From Acidobacteriota bacterium (lineage in GTDB: Bacteria > Acidobacteriota > Terriglobia > Acidiferrales > UBA7541), in assembly GCA_003224175.1 (NCBI GenBank), contig QHYQ01000200.1:1-33122 (forward strand): a DNA stretch of 33,122 nucleotides. The letters are read 5' to 3'. A program made the translations under genes and the position numbers. The notes beneath the pieces were generated by a model. The model searched no databases. It was not told where the DNA came from and was given only the letters and a program-made list of their open reading frames with translations. Positions 15,491 to 24,348 of the stretch are shown in pieces; within the stretch, counting starts at the first letter, position 1, and every line of letters starts with the position of its first letter.

Positions 15491-18400
15491 TTACCAGACA
15501 AACTTCAAGGCAAACTGAATTTCCCTCGAGGGCGTCGCCGTCGCGTACTCCTGCAACTGACCAACGCTGCCTCCGCTCGGGGACCCGTCAGAGCCAAAAA
15601 TCGCAGCGTTGCCGTCGCCGCTGCCCGGCTGGGGTGGCACGAAGCTAACCTGGTTCAAGATATTGAACATCTCGGCCCGGAACTGAATGTTGAACACTTC
15701 CGAGATTCGCTTCACTGGGAAGTTCTTGAGAACCGAGAAATCGAGGTTCACCAGTCGCGGCCCGTAAATACTATTGCGGCTGACATTACCTAGTAGATTT
15801 GCACAAGTGCCCGGAATGCCCAGCGGGTTACTCTTAGAACCGAAGCCGAATGTTTGGCACTGAGCAGCGATCGCGGGAGTGGCCTGAGGTAGCGTGAAGC
15901 ATCCAACACCGCCCGCACTGTTGGGCTGGACGTTGATGTACTGGAGGTTGTCCGCTTTCCAGTTCGGGTTTACGGGATTGCATCCCGCAATGATATTCGG
16001 AAGGCCGAACTGGTCGGCGCCTGTATTCCCCAGGCCCAGAGGATCGTCCGCGATGATCGGGGTGGTCGGCACCCCGCTGTTGATGCTGAAAATCCCGCCC
16101 AGTTCCCATCCGCCCAAGGCCGTGTTAGCGAAACTCCCCAGCGATTTGGGCGCTGGAAGCTCCCATAAGCCGTTAATCGATATGGCGTGCTTAACGTCGT
16201 AGTCTGATGGGCCGTAGAACGCTTTGGGGATCATCCATGGCGGCGAGTTAAGACCGTTGCCGAAGGTATCGCCAGCGATCGTCTGCGAGTCATCATCCAG
16301 CGACTTACCATACGTATAGGCGAATTGCGCCTGGAAGCCGTGGCTGAACCTCTTCTCCAGATTTACGTGCATTCCATTGTAATTGGACGAAGTGTTCCAA
16401 TAGACGTAACGAATAACCCCTAAAGCTTGGTTGAGCTGGGCGCCGCCCGCGGGGAAGAGGTATCCCGCAGAAGTCAGCGTCGGGATGGTCATATTGCCGT
16501 CGTCCCCACGCATGAGTAGGTGTACGCCGCGAGAGCCTAGATATCCGAGTGTCAACGTGAGGGTGGGATCGAGCTGGCGCTGGATGTTGAAGTTCCACTG
16601 CATCGTGTAGCTGCGCTTGGGATTGGGCTCAATCGTCGAGGCTGCGAGGCGGCTGCTCGTGGAGCTTGTCAGCAGGGTCTGTCCGTTGCCGGCAGAAAAC
16701 GCTCCTGGGACCGTGAGGGCCGGATTGGCCTTAGCGGTGGTGCTCTTGAAGATCATGAAGGGTGCAGCCTGGTTCTGCTGCAACAGGAAATAGCCGGGCA
16801 GCGGCAATATGTCGTACACGCCAAAGCTGCCACGCAATGAGGTTTTGCCGTTGCGGAAGGGGTCCCAGGCAAATCCCAGGCGTGGCTCAAAGTCCCGCAG
16901 CGTCGGGTTTTTGTAATAGGGGCCGACGCTATCGCAACTGGTGCCCGGCTGTGGAGAAACGCCAAACGCAGTTGCGGCGTTGAACTGGGTGCCGCATCGC
17001 ATGTTCGCATCGGCCGTGGTCGCGGGGTTTGGCTCAAGAATACTTACCAGGCTTCCGAACTTGCCCTGCGCGTCATGTAGCACGGTGGCCATTTCGTAGC
17101 GCAGGCCAAGGTTGAGCGTCAGGTTGGGACGGAAGCGCCAGTCATCCTGAACATACGCCGAGATTATGGTCTGGCGCATCTCCCTCGGGGAGACCGTATT
17201 CGGCAAGCCCGCCTCGAAAGAGGTGGGATTTGTGCCGCCCAGGAAATCCGCTATGCTAGGGAACTTCCAGCGACCGCCCGGGTTTTGAAACGCGGTGGGG
17301 TTGTATAGCTCACGTTCGACGCCCGCGCCAATTCTGATGGAATGGGCCCCATGGATCCAGTTGGCATCGTCGTAGAACTGATAGGAATTCCAGGCATGGA
17401 GATAGTGGGAGCCCGAGTTGACCCCGCCAAACTCGTCGGCAATTCCTTTAACGGTCAACCGGGGCGCGGTCTGGTTCAGCGTGCTGCCAAGGGCCAGGTC
17501 GGCACCCGCGGGATTGACCGCACTGAGGTTAAATTGGTTGACTACGTAGTCCCGGTTGTAACCGACGCGCGCAGCATTCACTAGACTAGTACCGAACGTG
17601 TGGGTCTCTTCAATCGAGACGGTCTGCCGCTTGGTGCTCGAGTTGGTATTAATAAGGTTCATCTTGTCGGGCTGCGTGTAATCCGCTTTATCGATCAGAT
17701 AGGTCCCGAACAAGCTATCCTTGTCGCTGATCCTGTGATCGAGCCGGATGGTGCCGAAATTCTCCGGGACGACCTGCACGCCGGCGAAGACGAATTTGCC
17801 GGTATCTTTACTTATCGCGGAATTGGCGTGTGGATACGCTGCCAGCAGCGCCTTGGAGTAAGGACTCAGAGTGACGGTGCAAGGGGCACAGCCGCCCGAT
17901 CCCTTGTCTGTAAGAATTCCGGCGCGGGCCGTGTCCGACAGAACCGTGATGGAAGTCGGAATACCCTTGGTCTGGCGCAGCCCCTCGTAATCGGCAAAAA
18001 TGAAAGTTTTGTCCTTGATGATCGGCCCGCCCAGCGAGCCGCCAAACTGGTTGCGCTTGAATGGCGGCTTGGGGTTGCCGGCTCCCACGCTAAAGAAATC
18101 GTTCGCATCCAGGGCGCTGTTCCTAAGGAATTCGTAAACGTCGCCGTGGAACGAGTTCGTACCCGATTTGCTTACGGCGTTCACGACCCCGCCGGCTGCC
18201 CGCCCGTATTCCGCTGAAAAGCCGCCCGTTAAAACGGAAAACTCCTGAATTGCGTCCACCCCGAGCACAACGCCGAGCACGTCCCCGGGTGCGGCATTCG
18301 CGTAATCCACCACGCTGATCCCGTCAATGCGGTAGTTATTGAAGGTCGTCCGCCCACCAGAGATGGTGTACTCGCTTCCGAAGCCACGGTTCCCGCGCGC

Positions 18401-18949
18401 CGAGGTGTCGTAGCTCATCTGGGTCTCGATCTTGTCGACCCCTGGCTGAAGGGTCGCGAGCTGGGTCCAATCGCGGCCGTTCAGGGGCAGTTCGCGCACG
18501 GTTTGCGCCTGCACTTCGCCACTGAGCGTTGATGAGGTGAGCTGCACAGCCGGAGCCGCCTCGGTTACCTGCACTTTTTGCGTAGTTTCCCCAATTTTCA
18601 TTCCTATATTGAGCTGTTGCTGAGCGCCAACGGCCAGTTCTATGTTCGATTGAACAGCCGTGCTAAATCCCGGGGCGGTAACGGTGACCTCATAATTGCC
18701 CGGCAACAAATTGGGAATGGAGTAAAAACCGGCAGAATCTGTGGTGGCCACTCGGGCCACGCCCGTTGCCGTGTTCCTGGCAGACACCTGGGCATTGGGA
18801 ACGACCGCGCCGGACGGATCATTGACTGTACCGGAGAGAGTTGCTCCGGCCACCTGGGCATGTAGCTGGGTAGCAAATAGAATGGATACAGCTAGGGCAA
18901 ACGAAAGAAAGGCCAAAACGCGACGATTCCTTGGCAAAACACTGCACAT
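15491..18949 (-). CDS. Oar-type TonB-dependent outer-membrane receptor (second copy)
   Basis: This protein of about 1152 residues has the same architecture as the receptor at 7726-10908. It has a signal peptide (ending LHAQ) and a carboxypeptidase-regulatory domain (ATLSGTVNDPSGAVVPNAQV to NYEVTVTAPGF). The plug contains LPLNGRDWTQLATLQPGVDK and YRIDGISVVDY. The long barrel ends in EIQFALKFVW. ATG 18949 is preferred to GTG 18955 because the G-rich Shine-Dalgarno-like run lies 6 nt before it. The two receptors share the plug motifs but differ widely in the barrel, so they are paralogues with different ligands rather than a recent duplication. Downstream neighbours are a secreted amidohydrolase; upstream is a sugar-dehydrogenase-like enzyme. 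A shared substrate pathway is possible but unproven. Confidence 0.93.
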   Translation of the reverse strand: MCSVLPRNRRVLAFLSFALAVSILFATQLHAQVAGATLSGTVNDPSGAVVPNAQVSARNTATGVARVATTDSAGFYSIPNLLPGNYEVTVTAPGFSTAVQSNIELAVGAQQQLNIGMKIGETTQKVQVTEAAPAVQLTSSTLSGEVQAQTVRELPLNGRDWTQLATLQPGVDKIETQMSYDTSARGNRGFGSEYTISGGRTTFNNYRIDGISVVDYANAAPGDVLGVVLGVDAIQEFSVLTGGFSAEYGRAAGGVVNAVSKSGTNSFHGDVYEFLRNSALDANDFFSVGAGNPKPPFKRNQFGGSLGGPIIKDKTFIFADYEGLRQTKGIPTSITVLSDTARAGILTDKGSGGCAPCTVTLSPYSKALLAAYPHANSAISKDTGKFVFAGVQVVPENFGTIRLDHRISDKDSLFGTYLIDKADYTQPDKMNLINTNSSTKRQTVSIEETHTFGTSLVNAARVGYNRDYVVNQFNLSAVNPAGADLALGSTLNQTAPRLTVKGIADEFGGVNSGSHYLHAWNSYQFYDDANWIHGAHSIRIGAGVERELYNPTAFQNPGGRWKFPSIADFLGGTNPTSFEAGLPNTVSPREMRQTIISAYVQDDWRFRPNLTLNLGLRYEMATVLHDAQGKFGSLVSILEPNPATTADANMRCGTQFNAATAFGVSPQPGTSCDSVGPYYKNPTLRDFEPRLGFAWDPFRNGKTSLRGSFGVYDILPLPGYFLLQQNQAAPFMIFKSTTAKANPALTVPGAFSAGNGQTLLTSSTSSRLAASTIEPNPKRSYTMQWNFNIQRQLDPTLTLTLGYLGSRGVHLLMRGDDGNMTIPTLTSAGYLFPAGGAQLNQALGVIRYVYWNTSSNYNGMHVNLEKRFSHGFQAQFAYTYGKSLDDDSQTIAGDTFGNGLNSPPWMIPKAFYGPSDYDVKHAISINGLWELPAPKSLGSFANTALGGWELGGIFSINSGVPTTPIIADDPLGLGNTGADQFGLPNIIAGCNPVNPNWKADNLQYINVQPNSAGGVGCFTLPQATPAIAAQCQTFGFGSKSNPLGIPGTCANLLGNVSRNSIYGPRLVNLDFSVLKNFPVKRISEVFNIQFRAEMFNILNQVSFVPPQPGSGDGNAAIFGSDGSPSGGSVGQLQEYATATPSREIQFALKFVW

Positions 18950-18981
18950 AGACACCCCCCCGAAGGTCAGATGATTTTGGG

Positions 18982-19009
18982 ACCGATCACCGCGAACCGA
19001 TCACCGCGA
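18982..19009. repeat. Two tandem copies of a 14-bp unit
   Basis: The unit accgatcaccgcga occurs twice without a gap, followed by gcgatcg. It lies 33-60 bp before the receptor start, in the likely 5' untranslated region, and could be a regulator site or a recent slippage duplication. Confidence 0.7.
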
Positions 19010-19110
19010 GCGATCGTTTTTTTGTTCAAAACACTGGTGACGCCGTAACCTCTAGAAACAAACACACCACACACATCCAAACACCATGAAAAACCCAATC
19101 TGCGTGGGGT

Positions 19111-19137
19111 TTAGCACCGGCGGTGCAACAATGTCAA
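19111..19137 (-). promoter_or_regulatory. Promoter-like TTGACA followed by a palindrome
   Basis: On the minus strand TTGACA (19137-19132) is followed by TTGCACCGCCGGTGCTAA, whose core GCACCG-C-CGGTGC (19114-19126) is a perfect dyad. The dyad would fall in the -35/-10 spacer, the classic spot for a repressor operator. The -10 match is poor. A related element lies before the other receptor gene at 11017-11034. Confidence 0.4.
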
Positions 19138-19265
19138 GTCAAATCAGGAAAACTACAGCGTTTCTCCGGACTCGCTACAGAGTACCAAAGAATTTCCCCG
19201 ATGCGAAGGGCGCTACCGTCCGACGGCCGCTGGCAGGTAGACGACTGCGTTAGTCAGGCGAGTCG

Positions 19266-21071
19266 TCAGCGCGACGCGGTCTCCTTCGAAGCCGCCCCGT
19301 GCCTCGAAGTCGGAGGCGGCGTGACGACAGCAGTCAATTTTCGGATCATACCGTCAGACTTGCTCAAGACGTAGAGTTCCCCGTCGCCCCCTAAACCCAT
19401 GCGGATGTCCGCGCGCCCCCCGCCGTACGTCACACCCTCAGGATCCATTTTGGCTTCAGGATGCGCCGGATCTTGCGAACGAGTGGTAGCCGTGCCGTTA
19501 CCCGGCAGCACATGGTCCGGGGGTGGCATCCCGCCCTTGCGCGCGTAGGTTTCGGCGACAATGTCGAACATCCGGCGCTTGGCGGGTTGGCTGGCAGCGG
19601 CCGCGGGATCTTTGTACATAATCTGCAACTCATGAATTTGCGCCTGCTGGCCGCGTTTTCCGTGCGCGGCAATCATCTCCGCGAAATCGGCGTAAAAAAT
19701 CCTGCCCGTGGTCATGTCGTTGAAAATATATTTTCCGCGAAGCTGCGGCATCAGCTTCCCGCGGTAAACGAAGCCGTTGCCGATCGAATCTCCTTCGCGA
19801 TGACTGTAGACGGCGACCGGATATAGGGGAGCAACCGGCTCACTGATGCCCTCCACCTGGAGGGCATCCTTTTCGGGGAAAGGCACTGCCGGGTTCATGA
19901 GGCTGCCCGTCTTGCCCGCGTCGTTTACAAAAAACTGTTCGTTCCCTTCACGCTCGGCATAACCGTAATTGCCGCCTTTGGTGACGATGTCGACTTCTTC
20001 CCAATAGTGCACGCCGATGTCATCCGCGATCAGCGTTTTCGTCTCCACATCCCATTGCAAGCGGTGTGGATTGCGCAAACCGTAGGCATAGATCTCGCCG
20101 CGAGCGCCGGTAACAGAGACAAAGGGATTCGGGTCCGATCCAGCGGATGGAATTCTGTATCGGCCATTGGCGCTCAGCGTGTCCTTCGGGCGCAAGTTGA
20201 TGTCGGGGGTAATTCTCAGGATCTTGCCGACCAACGTGTCGAGCCGCTGCGGCAGAGTGTGCGAAGGTCCCGGCGTTTCTCCAGCCGCGCCGTCGCCAAT
20301 CGAAATGTAGAGATTGCCGTAGTCGGCGTCTCCCGGTTTAGCCATCGGGTTAAAAACCAAATCGGCCATGGGGTGATTGCGATCGTAGCCGGTGCGCAAG
20401 ATTTCGCGCGCCGTTCCCTCAAACGTGGAATTGCGAATATTCGTATCCGTCCATTCCACGAGCACGGATTCCAGATGGGAGGGGCCCGCGGGCGGATTCA
20501 CCGCTGGAGTTGTGGAGTTTCCCTTGAGATCGAGCGTCGCTAGCCGCGCATTCGTGGGAGTCGCAGAGCCCTCCATATCCGGCTTTTCCGTGTGCACGGT
20601 ATAGAACTTGCCGTTTTTCGCGTACGCGGGACCAAAGGCAAACGAAACGAGGCCCGCCGTGTTGCCTACGTCGGACGCGAATTTCGGGAATATCTCTGCA
20701 AAATTGAGATACGGCGTGAACTTTTTCGCGGCCTTATCCAGAATATAGATGGTGGAACTCTGATCGTCCACGAAAAAGCGGGAGCCCGCCAGCGGCGCGT
20801 TCGCCGGCTCCGAGCGCAGGGCAGTCACGCGGCCCAATTGCCCTTTGTAGTCGATTGCGGGCGAAGCCAAGCCTCCGTGCGTTGGATTCGAAACCGGCAG
20901 GTTCGCATAATCCTCCAGCAAGACTGCCGTGCCGTCCTTGCTGACTTGCGATCGCGAAGGGTACTGCGCGAATAGGACGGCCGCGCTCGTGAGTAGGCCG
21001 ACGAGCAGCACGAATCCAAATCCAAAGCGAAGTCTTGCAAATCGCCGGGCTATCCTTTGCTCCATTGCCAT
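19266..21071 (-). CDS. Glucose/sorbosone dehydrogenase-type beta-propeller protein
   Basis: This 601-residue exported protein resembles soluble PQQ-type aldose dehydrogenases (GSDH family), which oxidise sugars or similar compounds in the periplasm. The ATG at 21071 has GAGGAGG about 8 nt upstream. The N-terminal hydrophobic segment (FGFGFVLLVGLLTSAAVLFA) is a signal peptide. Propeller motifs typical of the family are DADYGNLYISIGDGAAG, LVGKILRITPDI, EIYAYGLRNPHRLQWD, GGNYGYAEREGNEQF, IGNGFVYRG and LRGKYIFNDMTTGRIFYADF. It is longer than the minimal enzyme, with an insertion around residues 470-520. PQQ use and substrate are inferred from the family only. It stands 195 bp after the start region of the pseudo-receiver gene and 316 bp before the receptor gene. 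Confidence 0.85.
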   Translation of the reverse strand: MAMEQRIARRFARLRFGFGFVLLVGLLTSAAVLFAQYPSRSQVSKDGTAVLLEDYANLPVSNPTHGGLASPAIDYKGQLGRVTALRSEPANAPLAGSRFFVDDQSSTIYILDKAAKKFTPYLNFAEIFPKFASDVGNTAGLVSFAFGPAYAKNGKFYTVHTEKPDMEGSATPTNARLATLDLKGNSTTPAVNPPAGPSHLESVLVEWTDTNIRNSTFEGTAREILRTGYDRNHPMADLVFNPMAKPGDADYGNLYISIGDGAAGETPGPSHTLPQRLDTLVGKILRITPDINLRPKDTLSANGRYRIPSAGSDPNPFVSVTGARGEIYAYGLRNPHRLQWDVETKTLIADDIGVHYWEEVDIVTKGGNYGYAEREGNEQFFVNDAGKTGSLMNPAVPFPEKDALQVEGISEPVAPLYPVAVYSHREGDSIGNGFVYRGKLMPQLRGKYIFNDMTTGRIFYADFAEMIAAHGKRGQQAQIHELQIMYKDPAAAASQPAKRRMFDIVAETYARKGGMPPPDHVLPGNGTATTRSQDPAHPEAKMDPEGVTYGGGRADIRMGLGGDGELYVLSKSDGMIRKLTAVVTPPPTSRHGAASKETASR

Positions 21072-21241
21072 GTGGCGGCCCTCCTCTTTCTCGTTTTGTC
21101 AGCAGCTTAACACACTCGAGAACCCTGGGTGCGGGCACAAGAGGCGATCGAGTCCGGGAAGTCTAGGGAAAATGCGGAGAAGCTGGATTCGAGTCCTGGG
21201 ATCACTTCATGGCCATTTTTACTGGTCCCGACTATGAAGCC

Positions 21242-21976
21242 CTAAGTACGGAACAACCTTCGCGGTCCGAGGTTTAGCGGCTCTCGGGGCGTACGGACTT
21301 CCAGATGCCCCGTGACGTAGAGCTGAATCGCATTTTGATTCTCCGGCGCCAGGCTGATAAATTCCACGGCCACGTGCCTGGTTCCTTCTTTGCGGATGAT
21401 CCGCGCTGACGCGTTGAGGGAGGCGTGAACCTCTGCAACCTTGAACTCCAACGCGACTTCCTGGCCCACCTCTGCGTCGATCGCGGGTTGAAGCAGCATG
21501 CCGCTCTCACTGATGTTCAAGCTGCGCAAGGGAAACTGCCGCTCCTTCCACGTGCAGTTGACTTCGGTAAAAAGAGGCAACCGGACTGCGTGCCTCTTGC
21601 CTTTCCACTCAGGCAGATCCATGGCCACCAGCATCCGACGCAGGCGATCTGCGGAAATAGGCTTAGCGACAACCAGGTCCGCACCCTCGCCGAAAGCCTT
21701 ACGCAAGCCGGCAACGTCGTCCGTGGCGCTGAGCATTACGATGACGGTCTCCCGGTTGGGCTTGGAGTTGCGGATCCGATGGGCCAACTCAAGTCCGCTG
21801 AGTTCGGGCAATCGCATGCCCACAAAGGCCACGTCAAACCGCTGTGTCTCCCCCCTTTGCCCGGCGGCTCGATAGTCCCCAAACGGCAGCACGGTATGAC
21901 CTAAAGGAGTCGCCAGAGACCTCATCAGGTGCGTAGTCTTCGGTTCGTCATCGGCGACCATAATTTTCAGCGACAT
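21242..21976 (-). CDS. Pseudo-receiver-PilZ protein
   Basis: This 244-residue cytoplasmic protein joins an N-terminal response-regulator receiver (about 1-118) to a C-terminal PilZ domain (about 124-225). The receiver keeps the acidic pair Asp9/Asp10 (VADDEP), Ser83 and Lys105 (VAKPI). At the phospho-acceptor position it has Gly53 (DVAFVGMRLPELSG), where Asp is expected. It therefore cannot be phosphorylated in the standard way. The PilZ part keeps the c-di-GMP-binding motifs: RxxxR (Arg128 and Arg132 in KRHAVRLP) and NxSxxG (Asn154 to Gly159 in LNISESG). It probably responds to c-di-GMP, with the receiver used for protein contact. A LuxR regulator and another PilZ gene lie upstream on the same strand. 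Confidence 0.88.
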   Translation of the reverse strand: MSLKIMVADDEPKTTHLMRSLATPLGHTVLPFGDYRAAGQRGETQRFDVAFVGMRLPELSGLELAHRIRNSKPNRETVIVMLSATDDVAGLRKAFGEGADLVVAKPISADRLRRMLVAMDLPEWKGKRHAVRLPLFTEVNCTWKERQFPLRSLNISESGMLLQPAIDAEVGQEVALEFKVAEVHASLNASARIIRKEGTRHVAVEFISLAPENQNAIQLYVTGHLEVRTPREPLNLGPRRLFRT

Positions 21977-22452
21977 GAGTCTGGCCTCGTAATGGATTCT
22001 TGCCCGGGTGTCGCCCGGGGGCGTTCAAGGAAGGGAGGGGTAAATAGAGAATACGCCCAAGGCTCTGCCCAGTGTGAAAGACTGGATCATAGAGATGTCC
22101 AAAGCGTGAAGCCTGGGCTACGCCTTACCCGGGAAGGCCGAGACTCCTAGAGTTGGCCCTGACCGGGTGTGTGCCCTTCGGTTGTCCGAACATCCGGGCT
22201 TGCTCAAGACAAGATTTCGTGAAAACGAAATCTTGGAGGCGGCGGAGTCGGACTCCTCAGCCCGCACTGAAAGCGGGCCGGTTGGTGGCGGCATATAATT
22301 TTTCTCGCTTGACATCAAATCCCGCCAGCCGATTTGCACGGACACTTCTAATTTCATCGGCTACCGACTAGAAAGCCTACGTATCCGGACCAACTTCAGC
22401 GGCCTACTACTGGAACGTCGAGAAAAGGCTCAGCAGTTTCAGGGTGAATGGG
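21977..22452. other. Intergenic region, 476 bp, rich in hairpins
   Basis: This lies between the LuxR-type gene and the pseudo-receiver-PilZ gene. It contains a perfect 11-bp GAAA-loop hairpin (22210-22235) followed by GGAGT/ACTCC and CCCGC/GCGGG dyads. The cluster resembles structured RNA but matches no riboswitch class I know. A 79-residue minus-strand ORF (22118-22357) overlaps it and looks non-coding. Confidence 0.5.
22210..22235. repeat. Perfect 11-bp inverted repeat with GAAA loop
   Basis: CAAGATTTCGT and ACGAAATCTTG flank GAAA on the plus strand. No T-run follows on either side. A second dyad, CCCGC with GCGGG around 7 nt, lies at about 22260-22276. This may be a REP-like palindrome, a transcription attenuator, or part of a small RNA. 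Confidence 0.6.
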
Positions 22453-23043
22453 TCAAGACCGGGGATCGGTTGCAGTATAGATGCCGCGAAACAGGATCCC
22501 GACAATCCCGGAACGTGTCGAGACTCCTAGCTTGCCCATGACCATCCTGATGAATGCCCTCACGGTATTTGGGCTAATATTCATCCGCCCGGCAATCTCC
22601 TTGTTGGTGAGCCCCTGAATCAAAAGCTCGACGACTTCCCGTTCGCGTTCCGTCAGTCGAAAAGACTCGCTCACCTCAGCAGCACCCCATGAAGCTGCGC
22701 CGCTTCGTTCCAGCACTACTGCCACCGCCGCCGCAGCGGGTGGTCTTCGCCATTTAGCCAGAGGAATGGCCAAGCCGACGTACTTTCTCCTGCCGGACAG
22801 GAACTCCACGTGAGAAGTAGATGCGAAAGAGGAATTCTGCTTGCCGGTCAGAGCAAAGATCCTTTTCCCCATGAGGGCCCATGCCGATTGGAATCGCCGG
22901 GGGGCCTCAGGGTAGGTCACTATCTTCTTGGCTTCCGCATTGGCGTAGAGCGGCTTCCACTCCGTATCCGCCAGGATGAAGCCCGCCGCTGTACGGGAGG
23001 CACGGTGCATTTTCTCCGTTAATGCGCCTTTCACGTATTGCAT
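22453..23043 (-). CDS. LuxR-type (GerE) transcriptional regulator
   Basis: This is a 196-residue DNA-binding regulator. The C-terminal part (about 127-186) is a clear LuxR/GerE helix-turn-helix: RLTEREREVVELLIQGLTNK, EIAGRMNISPNTVRAFIRMV, MGKLGVSTRSG. The N-terminal about 115 residues (TAAGFILADTEWKPLYANAE) resemble a small PAS-like sensor; there is no receiver Asp pocket. The target is unknown. It lies upstream of the pseudo-receiver-PilZ gene on the same strand, across a 476-bp structured gap. ATG 23013 has GGAG very close and is an alternative to ATG 23043. Confidence 0.87.
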   Translation of the reverse strand: MQYVKGALTEKMHRASRTAAGFILADTEWKPLYANAEAKKIVTYPEAPRRFQSAWALMGKRIFALTGKQNSSFASTSHVEFLSGRRKYVGLAIPLAKWRRPPAAAAVAVVLERSGAASWGAAEVSESFRLTEREREVVELLIQGLTNKEIAGRMNISPNTVRAFIRMVMGKLGVSTRSGIVGILFRGIYTATDPRS

Positions 23044-23332
23044 CGCTGCAAGATGCCTATTGCATGCTGAGGGAAGTGTTTGTCTTATTTGACTTAGAGC
23101 AAAGAGTCACTCTACGCCACGTGTTGCTGTGGAGTCGAGTGCGGATTCAGTTTCCTCGCCAATTCCCCGAAGTTCCCGATAGCCCCTCACCTCGCAGGAC
23201 TTCTTCCCCGCCTCCAACGACCCTTACGGGTGTCCAACGGGCGATGTGACCACCGCCATGCCAGCGTGTGCCTTGGTATCGTTCTGGCATCACCTCTTGC
23301 ACCACCTTTTCTATTTTAAGAATAACCAGAGC

Positions 23333-23767
23333 TCAATCCGACACCGTAAGGCCTCCGTCCACTGGCTTATAACACTTGGTACCGCCCCCGCAGTACCACA
23401 CCTCTACGTCATATGCGCCGTTGGTCACGCTCACCTCTGTCCCCGTGCTGGCGTCGAAGAAAGTGAAGTCCGCAATGGTTACGTGAACCAACGTGCAATT
23501 GTACATTGGCGGCGGACATGGCCCGTTGTCGGTAACTGTGTGCGATGTGGAACCAGCTCTAAAGTAAGACCACTTGAAATCGGTAGGCAGGAAGGCTTGT
23601 CCACCACCGTACGCGTTTATAATGATCGATCCTTTTGGACTGAATGAGAACGTACACCAACTTGCTGAACCGCTGCAAAACGAGGGTCTGGCATTGTACG
23701 CCGCAGCCCATAGAGGAACCGCCGCCAACATCGTTGTTATCGCTACAGCGAGACTGATCCTGCGCAT
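23333..23767 (-). CDS. Small secreted protein, unknown function
   Basis: This is a protein of about 144 residues. ATG 23767 follows AAGGAGG, so it is chosen over an in-frame ATG 12 codons upstream. The signal peptide MRRISLAVAITTMLAAVPLW ends near AAA. The mature part has six Cys residues (FCSG, SWCTF, GPCPP, YNCTL, YCGGG and KCYK), consistent with disulfides outside the cytoplasm. It is rich in aromatic and Gly residues, suggesting a compact beta fold. I recognise no family. It stands alone between the LuxR-type gene and the stand-alone PilZ gene. Confidence 0.65.
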   Translation of the reverse strand: MRRISLAVAITTMLAAVPLWAAAYNARPSFCSGSASWCTFSFSPKGSIIINAYGGGQAFLPTDFKWSYFRAGSTSHTVTDNGPCPPPMYNCTLVHVTIADFTFFDASTGTEVSVTNGAYDVEVWYCGGGTKCYKPVDGGLTVSD

Positions 23768-24039
23768 GCTTCCTCCTTGAGATTGGATCAACTTCTCCGG
23801 CATTCTTTGGACGATCCTCGACCGCTTCGATCTCTGGCGTTACCGCCATCTAAATTTCGTCCCGTTGTGATTTGCTTTCAGCAACGTCTATACGAGGAAA
23901 TCCGCTCGTGTTTACGCTTCGGAAGGAATGGCGTCAATTACCCTTAAACACCTAGCAAGATTAGCTGCTAGCGAAGGTGCCTAGCTGATTTGATTAGAGA
24001 CGAACGTGCTTCTGATTCAAAGCGGATCGGTGCAGGAGG

Positions 24040-24348
24040 CTAGATCAGAAAACGCAGGCCCACGTTCGTGCCGGGCCCATCTGGATTCTGTCGCATCCAT
24101 CGGACTTCCATAACCGTAGGAATTCCGACGTGCGATCCGTCGGGGAAGATTTCGCACTGCAGGACAGCAGACTTTTCGATAGGCTGTTCGGTCAACAAGC
24201 AAAGCCCGCCGCGGTTAATATTTAGGACTCGTCCCTGAAGGGCCTCTTCATCGCCCTGCCGAAATCCCAGGAACGAAATGCCCCTGCCCTGCAGTTTCCA
24301 GAGAACCGGGTAACGTCGCCCGGAGCGCTTTTCGCGGCGTCTCTTCAC
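24040..24348 (-). CDS. Stand-alone PilZ-domain protein
   Basis: This 102-residue protein consists of one PilZ domain, a c-di-GMP receptor fold. The N-terminal RxxxR motif is Arg8 and Arg12 (KRSGRRYPV). The second motif appears as LNINRGGLCLLTE, with Asn43 and Gly48 kept and Asn in place of the usual Ser. The start is GTG 24348 with weak Shine-Dalgarno support. It is the second PilZ protein within 3 kb, next to the pseudo-receiver-PilZ gene and a LuxR regulator, hinting at a local second-messenger cluster. Confidence 0.8.
   Translation of the reverse strand: MKRRREKRSGRRYPVLWKLQGRGISFLGFRQGDEEALQGRVLNINRGGLCLLTEQPIEKSAVLQCEIFPDGSHVGIPTVMEVRWMRQNPDGPGTNVGLRFLI

Larger units (their letters stand above)
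18950..19265. other. Intergenic region, 316 bp, upstream of the second receptor gene
   Basis: This carries a 14-bp tandem duplication (18982-19009) and a palindromic element with a nearby TTGACA (19111-19137), listed separately. No ORF of note was seen. Confidence 0.6.

Noticed and set aside
22230-22300. Possible tRNA (CCCGC stem, 7-nt loop TTTCAGT on the minus strand would give anticodon TCA)
   Set aside because: No acceptor stem partner and no proper T-arm could be found on either strand, so a selenocysteine or suppressor tRNA is not supported.
22118-22357. Minus-strand ORF of 79 codons
   Set aside because: It runs through the hairpin cluster, has no ribosome binding site and an unnatural residue mix; the inverted repeats explain its sequence better.
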